A stretch of DNA of 64,000 bases from the NCBI GenBank assembly GCA_001592145.1, contig BCWJ01000008.1, positions 1-64,000 of the forward strand. The letters run 5' to 3'. The notes beneath the pieces are model-generated. The model did not search any database. It saw only the letters and a list, made by a program, of their open reading frames with translations, and was not told the DNA's origin. Position numbers and translations under genes: made by a program. The DNA comes from Xylanimicrobium pachnodae JCM 13526 = NBRC 107786. GTDB lineage: Bacteria > Actinomycetota > Actinomycetes > Actinomycetales > Cellulomonadaceae. Shown piece by piece: positions 50,874 through 61,249 of the stretch. The stretch's first letter is position 1; every line of letters begins with the position of its first letter.

Positions 50874-51890
50874 TCAGATGCCTTCGGCCTTCTGTGGCCG
50901 GGACAGCAGCATGGGCCCGAGCTCCTGGACGGACAGCGCCCCGGTCACGACGGCCATGACGCCCTGCGTGATCGGCATCTCGACGCCGTGCTTGGCCGCC
51001 AGCTCCAGCACCGACTGCGAGGACTTCACGCCCTCCGCGGTGCCGCCCGTGGCCGCGATGGCCTCCTCCAGGGTGAGCCCCTTGCCGAGGTGGTGACCCA
51101 CGGAGTGGTTGCGGCTCAGCGGGGACGCGCACGTCGCCACGAGGTCGCCCATCCCGGCGAGCCCGGAGAACGTCTCGGCCCGCGCGCCGAGCGCCAGGCC
51201 CAGCCGCGTCATCTCCACCAGTCCCCGGTTGATGACGGTCGCAGCGGTGTTCCAGCCGTAGCCGAGCCCTTCGCCGATGCCGACGGCGAGCGCGATGACG
51301 TTCTTGACCGCCCCGCACAGCTCGATGCCGACGACGTCGTCGTTGGTGTACGGGCGGAAGTACGCGTTGCCGCACGCCTGTGCCACGAGCTGCGCGGCCG
51401 CCGGGTTCGTCGACGCGACCACGGTCGCCGTGGGCTGCCCCACGGCGATCTCCTTGGCCAGGTTGGGCCCCGACACCACCACGATGCGCTCGGTCCCGAT
51501 GCCCAGCGCCTCGGCCACCACCTCGCTCATCAGCCGGTCGGTCGACAGCTCGACACCCTTCATCAGGGAGACGACGACGGCGTCGGGCTCGATCAGCGGG
51601 GCGAGCGGGGCGAGCGCGGAACGGGCCACCTGCGACGGGATCGCGACCACCACGATGCCGGCGCCCGCGAGCGCGGCGGCCGGGTCGCTGGTGCCGGTGA
51701 TCCCGGCGGGCAGGTCGATGCCCGGCAGGAACCGGGAGTTGCGGTGCTGCTCGGTGACGGCGCGGGCGACGGACTCCTCGCGGGCCCACAGGCGGACGTC
51801 ACGACCGGCGTCGGCGAGCACCTTCGCAAAGGTGGTGCCCCAGGCGCCGGCACCCAGGACGGCGACAGGGGTGGGTGCGGGGTCGGTCAC
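50874..51890 (-). CDS. gpsA: Glycerol-3-phosphate dehydrogenase [NAD(P)+]
   Basis: This 338-aa enzyme makes sn-glycerol-3-phosphate for phospholipids. VAVLGAGAWGTTFAKVLADAG is the Rossmann motif (in part), VVVSGPNLAKEIAVGQPTA the substrate/lysine block, and CGAVKNVIALAVGIGEGLGYG the second domain (in part). The GTG at 51890 overlaps the acyltransferase stop as GTGA. plsC-type/gpsA order is conserved in actinobacteria. Confidence 0.96.
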   Translation of the reverse strand: MTDPAPTPVAVLGAGAWGTTFAKVLADAGRDVRLWAREESVARAVTEQHRNSRFLPGIDLPAGITGTSDPAAALAGAGIVVVAIPSQVARSALAPLAPLIEPDAVVVSLMKGVELSTDRLMSEVVAEALGIGTERIVVVSGPNLAKEIAVGQPTATVVASTNPAAAQLVAQACGNAYFRPYTNDDVVGIELCGAVKNVIALAVGIGEGLGYGWNTAATVINRGLVEMTRLGLALGARAETFSGLAGMGDLVATCASPLSRNHSVGHHLGKGLTLEEAIAATGGTAEGVKSSQSVLELAAKHGVEMPITQGVMAVVTGALSVQELGPMLLSRPQKAEGI

Positions 51891-52642
51891 GGGCGCTCCA
51901 CGGGCGGGTAGACGGTCTGCTTCTTCGAGTATTCGGGGTGTTTGCGCAGGTCGAACCGGTGCGCGGGCGCCGGCTCGCCGCGCAGCACCTCGAGCTCGCG
52001 CGTGATGGCGTCCATGACCCGCTCGGTGGCCTCGCGCAGCGCGGCGGCGTCGTGCGGGGCGTCGTACAGGTCGCTGAGCTCGACGGGCGGGCCGACGCGT
52101 ACCTGGACGCGCTTGCGCGGGAACGGCTTGAGCAGGCGTGCGTAGCGGCCCAGGATGTCGCCGGCCCCCCACTGCGCGACGGGCAGCACGGGCCGGCGGG
52201 TGGCGAGCGCCATGCGCGCCAGCCCCGTCTTGCCCGTCATCGGCCACAGGTCGGGGTCACGCGTGATGGTGCCCTCGGGGAAGATCGCGACGCAGGCGCC
52301 GCCCTCCAGCTCCACGCGCGCGGCGTCGAGCGAGCGGCCCGCCTCCGCGGTGCCCCGGTCCACGGGGATCATGCGGGTGGCACGCAGCAGCGCGCCGATC
52401 ACCGGGGTGGTGAACAGGCCGCGCTTGGCCAGGATGCGCGGCTCGAACCCCTGGTCGTACAGGAAGTGCGCGAAGGTGAGGGCGTCGAGCTCGGTTGCGT
52501 GGTTGGCCGCCGCGATGAAGCCCTTGCCGTGCGGCAGGTGCTCCGTCCCGGTCCATTCGGGTTTGGAGACGGCGAACATCAGATGGCGCACGAGCCAGGC
52601 GATGCCGCGGTACACACGGGAGTCGGGTCGGGCGATGGGCAC
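51887..52642 (-). CDS. 1-acyl-sn-glycerol-3-phosphate acyltransferase (PlsC family)
   Basis: This 251-aa membrane-associated acyltransferase has the NHATELD (H-x4-D) catalytic motif near residue 47, RGTAEAGRSLD, and IFPEGTITRDPDL for glycerol-phosphate binding. It adds the second acyl chain to make phosphatidate. The GTG at 52642 is preceded by TAGGCT and 7 nt (leaderless). It lies immediately upstream of gpsA, the substrate-forming enzyme. Confidence 0.94.
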   Translation of the reverse strand: MPIARPDSRVYRGIAWLVRHLMFAVSKPEWTGTEHLPHGKGFIAAANHATELDALTFAHFLYDQGFEPRILAKRGLFTTPVIGALLRATRMIPVDRGTAEAGRSLDAARVELEGGACVAIFPEGTITRDPDLWPMTGKTGLARMALATRRPVLPVAQWGAGDILGRYARLLKPFPRKRVQVRVGPPVELSDLYDAPHDAAALREATERVMDAITRELEVLRGEPAPAHRFDLRKHPEYSKKQTVYPPVERP

Positions 52643-52725
52643 GGCCCAGAGCCTACCCGGGGCCGGGTGGGGCGGTCGTCCTGGTGCGGCTTGTGTGCGG
52701 CCGTGCGCGCGGGCCCGCGCCCCGG

Positions 52726-54042
52726 TCAGCCGCGGTCGACGTCGGCGCCCAGCGCGACGAGCTTGTCCTGGAAGTTCTCGTACCCGCGGTCGATGAGGCT
52801 GATGCCCCGCACGGTCGAGGTGCCCTTGGCGGCGAGCGCGGCGATGAGGTGGGAGAACCCGCCGCGCAGGTCGGGCACCTCGATGTCCGCCGCGGCCAAC
52901 GGCGTCGGGCCTGAGATCACGGCGGAGTGGTGGAAGTTGCGCTGCCCGAACCGGCACGCACCCCCGCCCAGGCACTCCTTGTACGTGGCGATGGTCGCGC
53001 CCATCTGACGCAGCGCCTGCGTGAACCCGAACCGGTTCTCGTACACCGTCTCGTGGACGATCGACAGGCCGGTCGCCTGCGTCAGCGCCACGACGAGCGG
53101 CTGCTGCCAGTCCGTCATGAACCCGGGGTGCACGTCGGTCTCCAGCACGATGGGGTGCAGGTCACCCCCCGGGTGCCAGAACCGGATGCCGTCCTCCTGG
53201 ACGTCGAACTTGCCGCCCACCTTCCGGAACGTGTTCAAGAACGTCATCATCTCGGGCTGCGTAGCGCCCTTGATCATGACGTCACCGCCCGTGGCCAGGG
53301 CCGCCGACGCCCACGACGCCGCCTCGATGCGGTCCGCCAGCGCCGTGTGCGTGTACCCCTCCAACCGGTCGACACCCTCGATCCGGATCACCCGGTCGGT
53401 GTCCACCGAGATGATCGCACCCATCTTCTGCAGGACCGCGATGAGGTCCATGATCTCGGGCTCGATCGCAGCGTTACGCAGCTCGGTGATGCCCTCGGCA
53501 CGCACCGCGGTCAGCAACAACTGCTCGGTCGCCCCGACCGACGGGTACTCCAGGCGGATCTTCGTGCCCCGCAGCCGCTCGGGCGCACGCAGGTGGATGC
53601 CGTTCGGCTTCTTGTCCACGACCGCGCCGAACTGCCGCAGGATGTCCAGGTGGTAGTTGATCGGCCGATCCCCGATCCGGCAGCCACCCAGGTCAGGGAT
53701 GAACGCCTCACCCAGGCGGTGCAGCAGCGGGCCGCAGAACAAGATCGGGATCCGGCTCGACCCGGCATGCGCGTCGATGTCCGCCATGTGCGCCGACTCC
53801 ACGTTCGACGGGTCCAGATCCAGGATCCCGGCATCCGTGTCGTACTTCACGTTCACGCCGTGCAACTCGAGCAGACCGGAGACGACACCGACATCCCGGA
53901 TCTGCGGAACGTTCCGCAGCACGCTCGCAGTCTCACCCAACAGCGACGCCACCATCGCCTTCGAGACGAAGTTCTTGGCACCACGCACCGTGATCATGCC
54001 GTTGAGCGGGGCACCCCCGTTGACGTGCAGCAGGTCGTTCAT
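52726..54042 (-). CDS. murA: UDP-N-acetylglucosamine 1-carboxyvinyltransferase
   Basis: This 438-aa enzyme performs the first committed step of peptidoglycan synthesis, enolpyruvyl transfer to UDP-GlcNAc. The N-terminal GGAPLNGMITVRGAKNFVSKA holds the conserved Lys/Asn (in parts). The catalytic cysteine is in LGGCRIGDRP, and PTPLAAADIEVPDLRGGF is late. Cys at this position predicts fosfomycin sensitivity relative to Asp forms. SD signals are weak at the ATG. Confidence 0.96.
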   Translation of the reverse strand: MNDLLHVNGGAPLNGMITVRGAKNFVSKAMVASLLGETASVLRNVPQIRDVGVVSGLLELHGVNVKYDTDAGILDLDPSNVESAHMADIDAHAGSSRIPILFCGPLLHRLGEAFIPDLGGCRIGDRPINYHLDILRQFGAVVDKKPNGIHLRAPERLRGTKIRLEYPSVGATEQLLLTAVRAEGITELRNAAIEPEIMDLIAVLQKMGAIISVDTDRVIRIEGVDRLEGYTHTALADRIEAASWASAALATGGDVMIKGATQPEMMTFLNTFRKVGGKFDVQEDGIRFWHPGGDLHPIVLETDVHPGFMTDWQQPLVVALTQATGLSIVHETVYENRFGFTQALRQMGATIATYKECLGGGACRFGQRNFHHSAVISGPTPLAAADIEVPDLRGGFSHLIAALAAKGTSTVRGISLIDRGYENFQDKLVALGADVDRG

Positions 54043-54227
54043 CAGTTCAGCATGTCCTGTCCTCGGCGGATCCGGGTAGCCCGGCCGATCGATCCTCTCT
54101 CAGGGACCCGGTCGTGCCAACACGCTGGCACCTCTGGTTGTTTCCGTTCACCACGTTTGCACATCCTTGTCGCGCCGAACCCGAGAAGTTCCCACATGTT
54201 GAGATGGCCTACTCAAAATGCGGACAG

Positions 54228-57018
<2,791 letters not shown>

Positions 57019-57029
57019 TCGTTGCCGTG

Positions 57030-57062
57030 CGAGCCCCGGGCGCCTGTGGCGCCCGGGGCTCG
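57030..57062 (+). terminator. Terminator of gdhA
   Basis: A perfect 15-bp stem (57030-57044 with 57048-57062) with a TGT loop lies 11 nt after the stop. Weak T-richness follows. Confidence 0.88.
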
Positions 57063-57105
57063 TGTCGTTCCCGGGTGGACGCCGCGGCGTGCCTACGGTG
57101 GCCCG

Positions 57106-58740
57106 ATGAGCACCACCGACCCGAAGCCGCCGGACGCCGCGGCCCCCTGGTTCCGGCGCGTCGGGCGCCGGGCGCGCGTCATCGCCGCCATCGTGGTCGG
57201 TGCCGTGGTGGTTCTGGTGCTCGCCGGCCCGCTCGCACTCAACACCGTGCTGGACGACCGGCCGGTGATCGGGCTGTCCATCGCGGGTGCGCCCGACGGC
57301 GTCGACCGTTGGGCCGTGTGGTCCGACGTCGACCAGGCGATCCACGCGGTCGCCGATGCCCAGGGGCGCCGGGCGATCACCGTCCGTGCCGCGGATGTGC
57401 GCCAGCCCACCACCTGGGCCGACCTGGGCGTCATCGACCCATCGCCCCGACTGCGCGACGCGCTGCTGAGTGCGGGCCGGGACGGAGGCTGGTGGTCGGA
57501 CGTGGTCACCCAGACGCGGGCGTTCTGGGGTCTGGAGCAGATCGCTCCACCCACACCTCGGCTGGACCCCGGCGTGCTCGACGCCTTCGAGACGAAGATC
57601 GCCCAGCGGGTCGACGCACCCGCCACCGACGCCAGCATCACGGTGGACGGCGCCACCGTGGACGTCGTGGCCGACAAGGCGGGCACCCGCCTGGACGGCA
57701 CGGCCTCCCGGACCACCCTGACCGACGCGGTGCGCGACGGGCGGCCGTTCGTCGCCCTGCCCACCGAAGAGGTCTCGGCCCGGATCACCACGCAGACGCT
57801 GACTCCCACCGCCGACACGCTGCGTGCCGCCGCCGCCCAGCCGCTGGTCCTCGGCGCCGGCACCGCCGCGGTGACCGTGCCACCCGAGCACCTCCTCGCC
57901 GCACTGCCCATCACCGCGACCGCCGACGGCGCCACCATCGGCGTCGACCCGGCCGCGCTCAGCGACGACGTCGCGGCCCTCGCAGCAGACGTCGACCAGG
58001 CCGTGCGGCCACGCATCGTCATGGCGGACGTGGTGGTCGCACCGGGCGCGGACGGACGCCGGCTCGACCGGGATGCCGCGACGACCGCGCTGACCACCGA
58101 GCTCCAGGCCCGTGCCACCGGCCAAGGATCGCCCCGGATCGAGGTACCCGTGATCCCCCAGCCCGCTCCCGTCCAGGAGGCCACCCCTGGCGCCTTCGCC
58201 GGAGACCAGACCGTCCACCTCACGTTCGACGACGGTCCCGGCGCGCACACCGAGCAGATCCTCGACATCCTGCGGGACAAGGGGGTGCACGCCACCTTCT
58301 ACGTGGTGGGCGAACGCGCCCAGCGCTACCCGGACTCGGTACGCCGCATCCTCGCCGAGGGCCACCGGCTGGGCTCCCACTCGATGACGCACGCCAACCT
58401 GCCCACCCTGACGCCCGCGAAGATCCGGGCGGAGCTGGCCGACACCCAGGCGCTGCTGCTGGACATCACCGGGGTGCGGCCCACGGCGTTCCGCCCGCCG
58501 TACGGGGCGGTGAACGACGACGTCCGGGCTGCCGCCGCGGCCGAGTCCCTGTCCATCGAGCTGTGGACCGTGGACCCGGAGGACTGGCGGCAGCCGGGCG
58601 CCGACGTCGTCCGCGACCGCGTGCTGGCCGCCGCCCGACCGGGAAGCGTCGTGCTGCTCCACGTGCTGCACCAGGACACCGTGGACGCACTGCCGGAGAT
58701 CATCGACGGTCTGCGGGCCAAGGGTCTGGCCCTGGACTGA
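57106..58740 (+). CDS. Membrane-anchored polysaccharide deacetylase (NodB domain)
   Basis: This 544-aa protein has one N-terminal membrane anchor (VIAAIVVGAVVVLVLAGPLAL, residues ~24-44), and two regions resembling YoaR/peptidoglycan-binding repeats (ITVDGATVDVVADKAGTRLD). The NodB deacetylase follows from ~residue 365: TFDDGPG, the His pair in LGSHSMTHANL, and RPPYGAVND. It probably removes acetyl groups from peptidoglycan or another polymer outside the membrane. TACGGT lies 6 nt before the ATG (leaderless). Confidence 0.9.
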   Translation: MSTTDPKPPDAAAPWFRRVGRRARVIAAIVVGAVVVLVLAGPLALNTVLDDRPVIGLSIAGAPDGVDRWAVWSDVDQAIHAVADAQGRRAITVRAADVRQPTTWADLGVIDPSPRLRDALLSAGRDGGWWSDVVTQTRAFWGLEQIAPPTPRLDPGVLDAFETKIAQRVDAPATDASITVDGATVDVVADKAGTRLDGTASRTTLTDAVRDGRPFVALPTEEVSARITTQTLTPTADTLRAAAAQPLVLGAGTAAVTVPPEHLLAALPITATADGATIGVDPAALSDDVAALAADVDQAVRPRIVMADVVVAPGADGRRLDRDAATTALTTELQARATGQGSPRIEVPVIPQPAPVQEATPGAFAGDQTVHLTFDDGPGAHTEQILDILRDKGVHATFYVVGERAQRYPDSVRRILAEGHRLGSHSMTHANLPTLTPAKIRAELADTQALLLDITGVRPTAFRPPYGAVNDDVRAAAAAESLSIELWTVDPEDWRQPGADVVRDRVLAAARPGSVVLLHVLHQDTVDALPEIIDGLRAKGLALD

Positions 58741-58786
58741 CCGAATCCACCTTGCCACCGGCGGCGTCGGCTGAAAATCTGACCCC

Positions 58787-59329
58787 ATGGCCCAGCAGTA
58801 CGACCAGATCAGCGACCGGCTCGCCGAGTTCATCTCCCGCCAGCACGTGTTCTTCGTCGGCACGGCGGCCCGCGACGGACGGGTCAACGTCTCCCCGAAG
58901 GGCCTGGACTCGCTGCGCGTCCTCGGGCCGAACCGGGTCGTGTGGCTCAACGGCACCGGCAGCGGCAACGAGACGGCGGCCCACCTGCGCGAGGTGAACC
59001 GGATGACGCTCATGTTCTGCTCGTTCGAACGCCAGCCGCTGATCCTGCGCCTGTTCGGCACCGCCACCGAGCACCAGAGCGACGACCCGCAGTGGGCCGA
59101 GCTGTCCGGGCTGTTCCCGCCCATGCTCGGTGCGCGGCAGGTGTTCGACGTCGCCGTCGACCTGGTGCTGACCTCGTGCGGGTACGGGGTGCCCTTCATG
59201 GACTTCGAGGGCGACCGGCCGGTCATGGAGTCGTGGGCCCGCAAGAAGGGCCCGGACGGGCTGCTCGACTACCAGCGGGAGAAGAACACCGTGAGCCTGG
59301 ACGGGTTCCCCACCGGGCTACGGGTCTGA
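58787..59329 (+). CDS. Pyridoxamine 5'-phosphate oxidase-like (PNPOx fold) protein
   Basis: This 180-aa protein has the split-barrel FMN-binding fold. VFFVGTAARDGRVNVSPKGLDSLRV near the N-terminus (in part), the aliphatic/aromatic NRMTLMFCSFERQPLILRLFG core and the conserved CGYGVPF region match the group annotated as PNPOx-like. Cofactor and substrate are unknown. AAATCT lies 6 nt before the ATG (leaderless). Its last 12 nt overlap the convergent gene's end. Confidence 0.85.
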   Translation: MAQQYDQISDRLAEFISRQHVFFVGTAARDGRVNVSPKGLDSLRVLGPNRVVWLNGTGSGNETAAHLREVNRMTLMFCSFERQPLILRLFGTATEHQSDDPQWAELSGLFPPMLGARQVFDVAVDLVLTSCGYGVPFMDFEGDRPVMESWARKKGPDGLLDYQREKNTVSLDGFPTGLRV

Positions 59330-60601
59330 CCGCACCTCGCGGACGTACCGCGTCTTGCCCGCATCCCACACGCGGACCAGGCCGTTGCGCGCGGCGGCCT
59401 GCGCCTCCGTCCACGACTCGTCCCACGCCAAGGCGGGATCCTCGCGGAACCGCTTGCGCTGGAAGGACTCCTTGGACACCCGCAACCACCGGGTGCGCGG
59501 CCCGGCGTACCGGTAGTCCGGCGCGAGCTCCCGGTCCGCGGTGAAGCCCGTGCGCTCGTAGAGTGCACCGTCGCTGATCATCGCGTCGGCGAACGTCACC
59601 CACCGGGTCACCTGTCCCGCCAGCGCGCGTTCCGCGTGGGCGAGCAGCCGGGAGAACGCTCCTGGGACGACGCCGAGCGTCGCGAACCGGACGATCTCCC
59701 ACTCGCCGTCCCGGCGCGCGGTGCGGGCGCCTCCCCGCGGGGACCGCAGTGCCAGCAGGGCGCGCACCCGGCCGTCGTCGTCGGTGAGCGCGAACCGGCG
59801 CGAGCAGGTGACGGCGCCCTGGACGTGGTTCGCGGCAAGAAAATCGTTGCCTGCACGACCGTCCACCTCATCGGACGTCAGGGATCGCGCGCCCCACCGC
59901 TGCGAGACCTCCGGGCCGAGTTCCGGGAAGCGCACGGTCAACGACGTCGTCGCTCCGAGTCGCGCCGCGATGGACCGCACGACGACGTCGCGGCGGTGCA
60001 GCCAGTCGTCCTCCCAGACGGTGACGAGCCGGATCCCGCCGGCCCGGGCGGCAGCAAGCTTCGCCGCGTGCGCGGTGCGATCCCGGAAAAGCTCCGAGTG
60101 GTAGTAGACGCCGTTGTACTCCACGGCGACGCCCAGCGCGGGGACGAACGCGTCGAGCTCAAAGCCCGGCAGGGTGCGGCGGTCGTTCGCCCGCACCTCC
60201 AGACCCGGGACCAACTGCTCGATCACCGCGCGCAGCTCGGCCTCACCTGGTTCGCGACCCTCCCCCGCGGCGCGCGGTGGGATGGTGTCGGCACGCCAAC
60301 TGCGCGAGCGGGTGCGGGCCCGCTGCTCGGCGGCGCGGCGGGCACCGCATCTCGGGCAGCCCTTCCCGGCGTGCGCGCGGGAGACCACGGTGGCCTGCCA
60401 ACGGTGCTCACAGGTGGGGCACCGCCACCACGCCTTGCGGCTGGAGCCCGACGTCACCGCCGTCGGGGCGAGCTCGGCGTCATCCCATTCGGGGATCAGG
60501 TGGGGGTGGGTCGTTGCCAGGTCGGTGGTCCCGGCTGCGGCTGACCGACGGGTGCAGAACGGGCAACCGTGCCGGGCAGGGGGACGGTGCCGGTCGGTTA
60601 C
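59318..60601 (-). CDS. Zinc-ribbon (DUF4379-like) plus nuclease-like protein
   Basis: A ~427-aa protein. HPHLIPEWDDAELAP, WWRCPTCEHRWQATV and GCPRCG form a zinc-ribbon repeat of the DUF4379 type; a Vsr-type fold follows with EYNGVYYHSELF and LVTVWEDDWLHRRD. The C-terminal third has a GNAT-like core (NHVQGAVTCSRRFALTDDDG, ALYERTGFT), as in phage homing-endonuclease-like proteins (inference). The N-terminus begins abruptly at GCPFC; no ATG/GTG/TTG exists before it except GTG at 60808 inside nrdG. It may be truncated. Confidence 0.6.
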   Translation of the reverse strand, partial: VTDRHRPPARHGCPFCTRRSAAAGTTDLATTHPHLIPEWDDAELAPTAVTSGSSRKAWWRCPTCEHRWQATVVSRAHAGKGCPRCGARRAAEQRARTRSRSWRADTIPPRAAGEGREPGEAELRAVIEQLVPGLEVRANDRRTLPGFELDAFVPALGVAVEYNGVYYHSELFRDRTAHAAKLAAARAGGIRLVTVWEDDWLHRRDVVVRSIAARLGATTSLTVRFPELGPEVSQRWGARSLTSDEVDGRAGNDFLAANHVQGAVTCSRRFALTDDDGRVRALLALRSPRGGARTARRDGEWEIVRFATLGVVPGAFSRLLAHAERALAGQVTRWVTFADAMISDGALYERTGFTADRELAPDYRYAGPRTRWLRVSKESFQRKRFREDPALAWDESWTEAQAAARNGLVRVWDAGKTRYVREVRSDP

Positions 60602-61236
60602 AGGCGGGGCCAGGCGACCGGTTCGCCCGCGGCCAGCGAGGCGGGGACGTCGAGGACGCGCTGGTTGGCCGAGCCGCGGAAGCGCAGGGTGAGGTCCTTG
60701 AGGTCCTGGCGGAACGGGCCGTCGACCAGCACGTCGATCTGCTCCAGGAGGGCGCGCTGCTGAGGGTGGGCGTCCCGGAGCTGCTCGAACGTGTAGCCCG
60801 TCCAGCACCAGACGTCCTTGCCGGGCAACTCCGCGCGCACGCGCTCGACCAGGGGCAGCAGGACGGGGGTGTTGAGCATGGGCTCCCCGCCCAGCAGCGA
60901 GAGGCCCTGCACGTACGACTGCGACAGGTCGGCCAGGATGCGCTCCTCCAGCGCGTCGTCGTACGGCCTACCGAACCGGAAGGACCACGCGGCCTCGTTG
61001 AAGCAGCCGGGGCACTCGAACAGGCAGCCCGAGACGTACAGCGCGCACCGCACGCCTTCGCCGTCGAGCGCCGTGAACGGCTTGTAATCCGCGACGTGCG
61101 CCTTGGAGACGACGGTGGGGTCCCAGCTCGCGGCGGGCGCCTGGGGCGCCGGGCGCGTGGCGGTGCGCCCGGCGGTCGCGGACAGGTCCGCGGTGACCGG
61201 TTCCGGCAGGCCCCGGTCACCGAGAACCATGCTCAC
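60598..61236 (-). CDS. nrdG: Anaerobic ribonucleotide reductase activating protein
   Basis: This 212-aa radical-SAM enzyme makes the glycyl radical of NrdD. The cluster motif is CLFECPGC (CxxxCxxC), with LLGGEPML downstream and VWCWTGYTFEQL conserved. The start is GTG at 61236 or ATG at 61230; GGAG lies 9 nt before the former. It follows nrdD by 13 nt, so is cotranscribed. Confidence 0.95.
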   Translation of the reverse strand: MSMVLGDRGLPEPVTADLSATAGRTATRPAPQAPAASWDPTVVSKAHVADYKPFTALDGEGVRCALYVSGCLFECPGCFNEAAWSFRFGRPYDDALEERILADLSQSYVQGLSLLGGEPMLNTPVLLPLVERVRAELPGKDVWCWTGYTFEQLRDAHPQQRALLEQIDVLVDGPFRQDLKDLTLRFRGSANQRVLDVPASLAAGEPVAWPRL

Positions 61237-61249
61237 GAGACAGCTCCGC

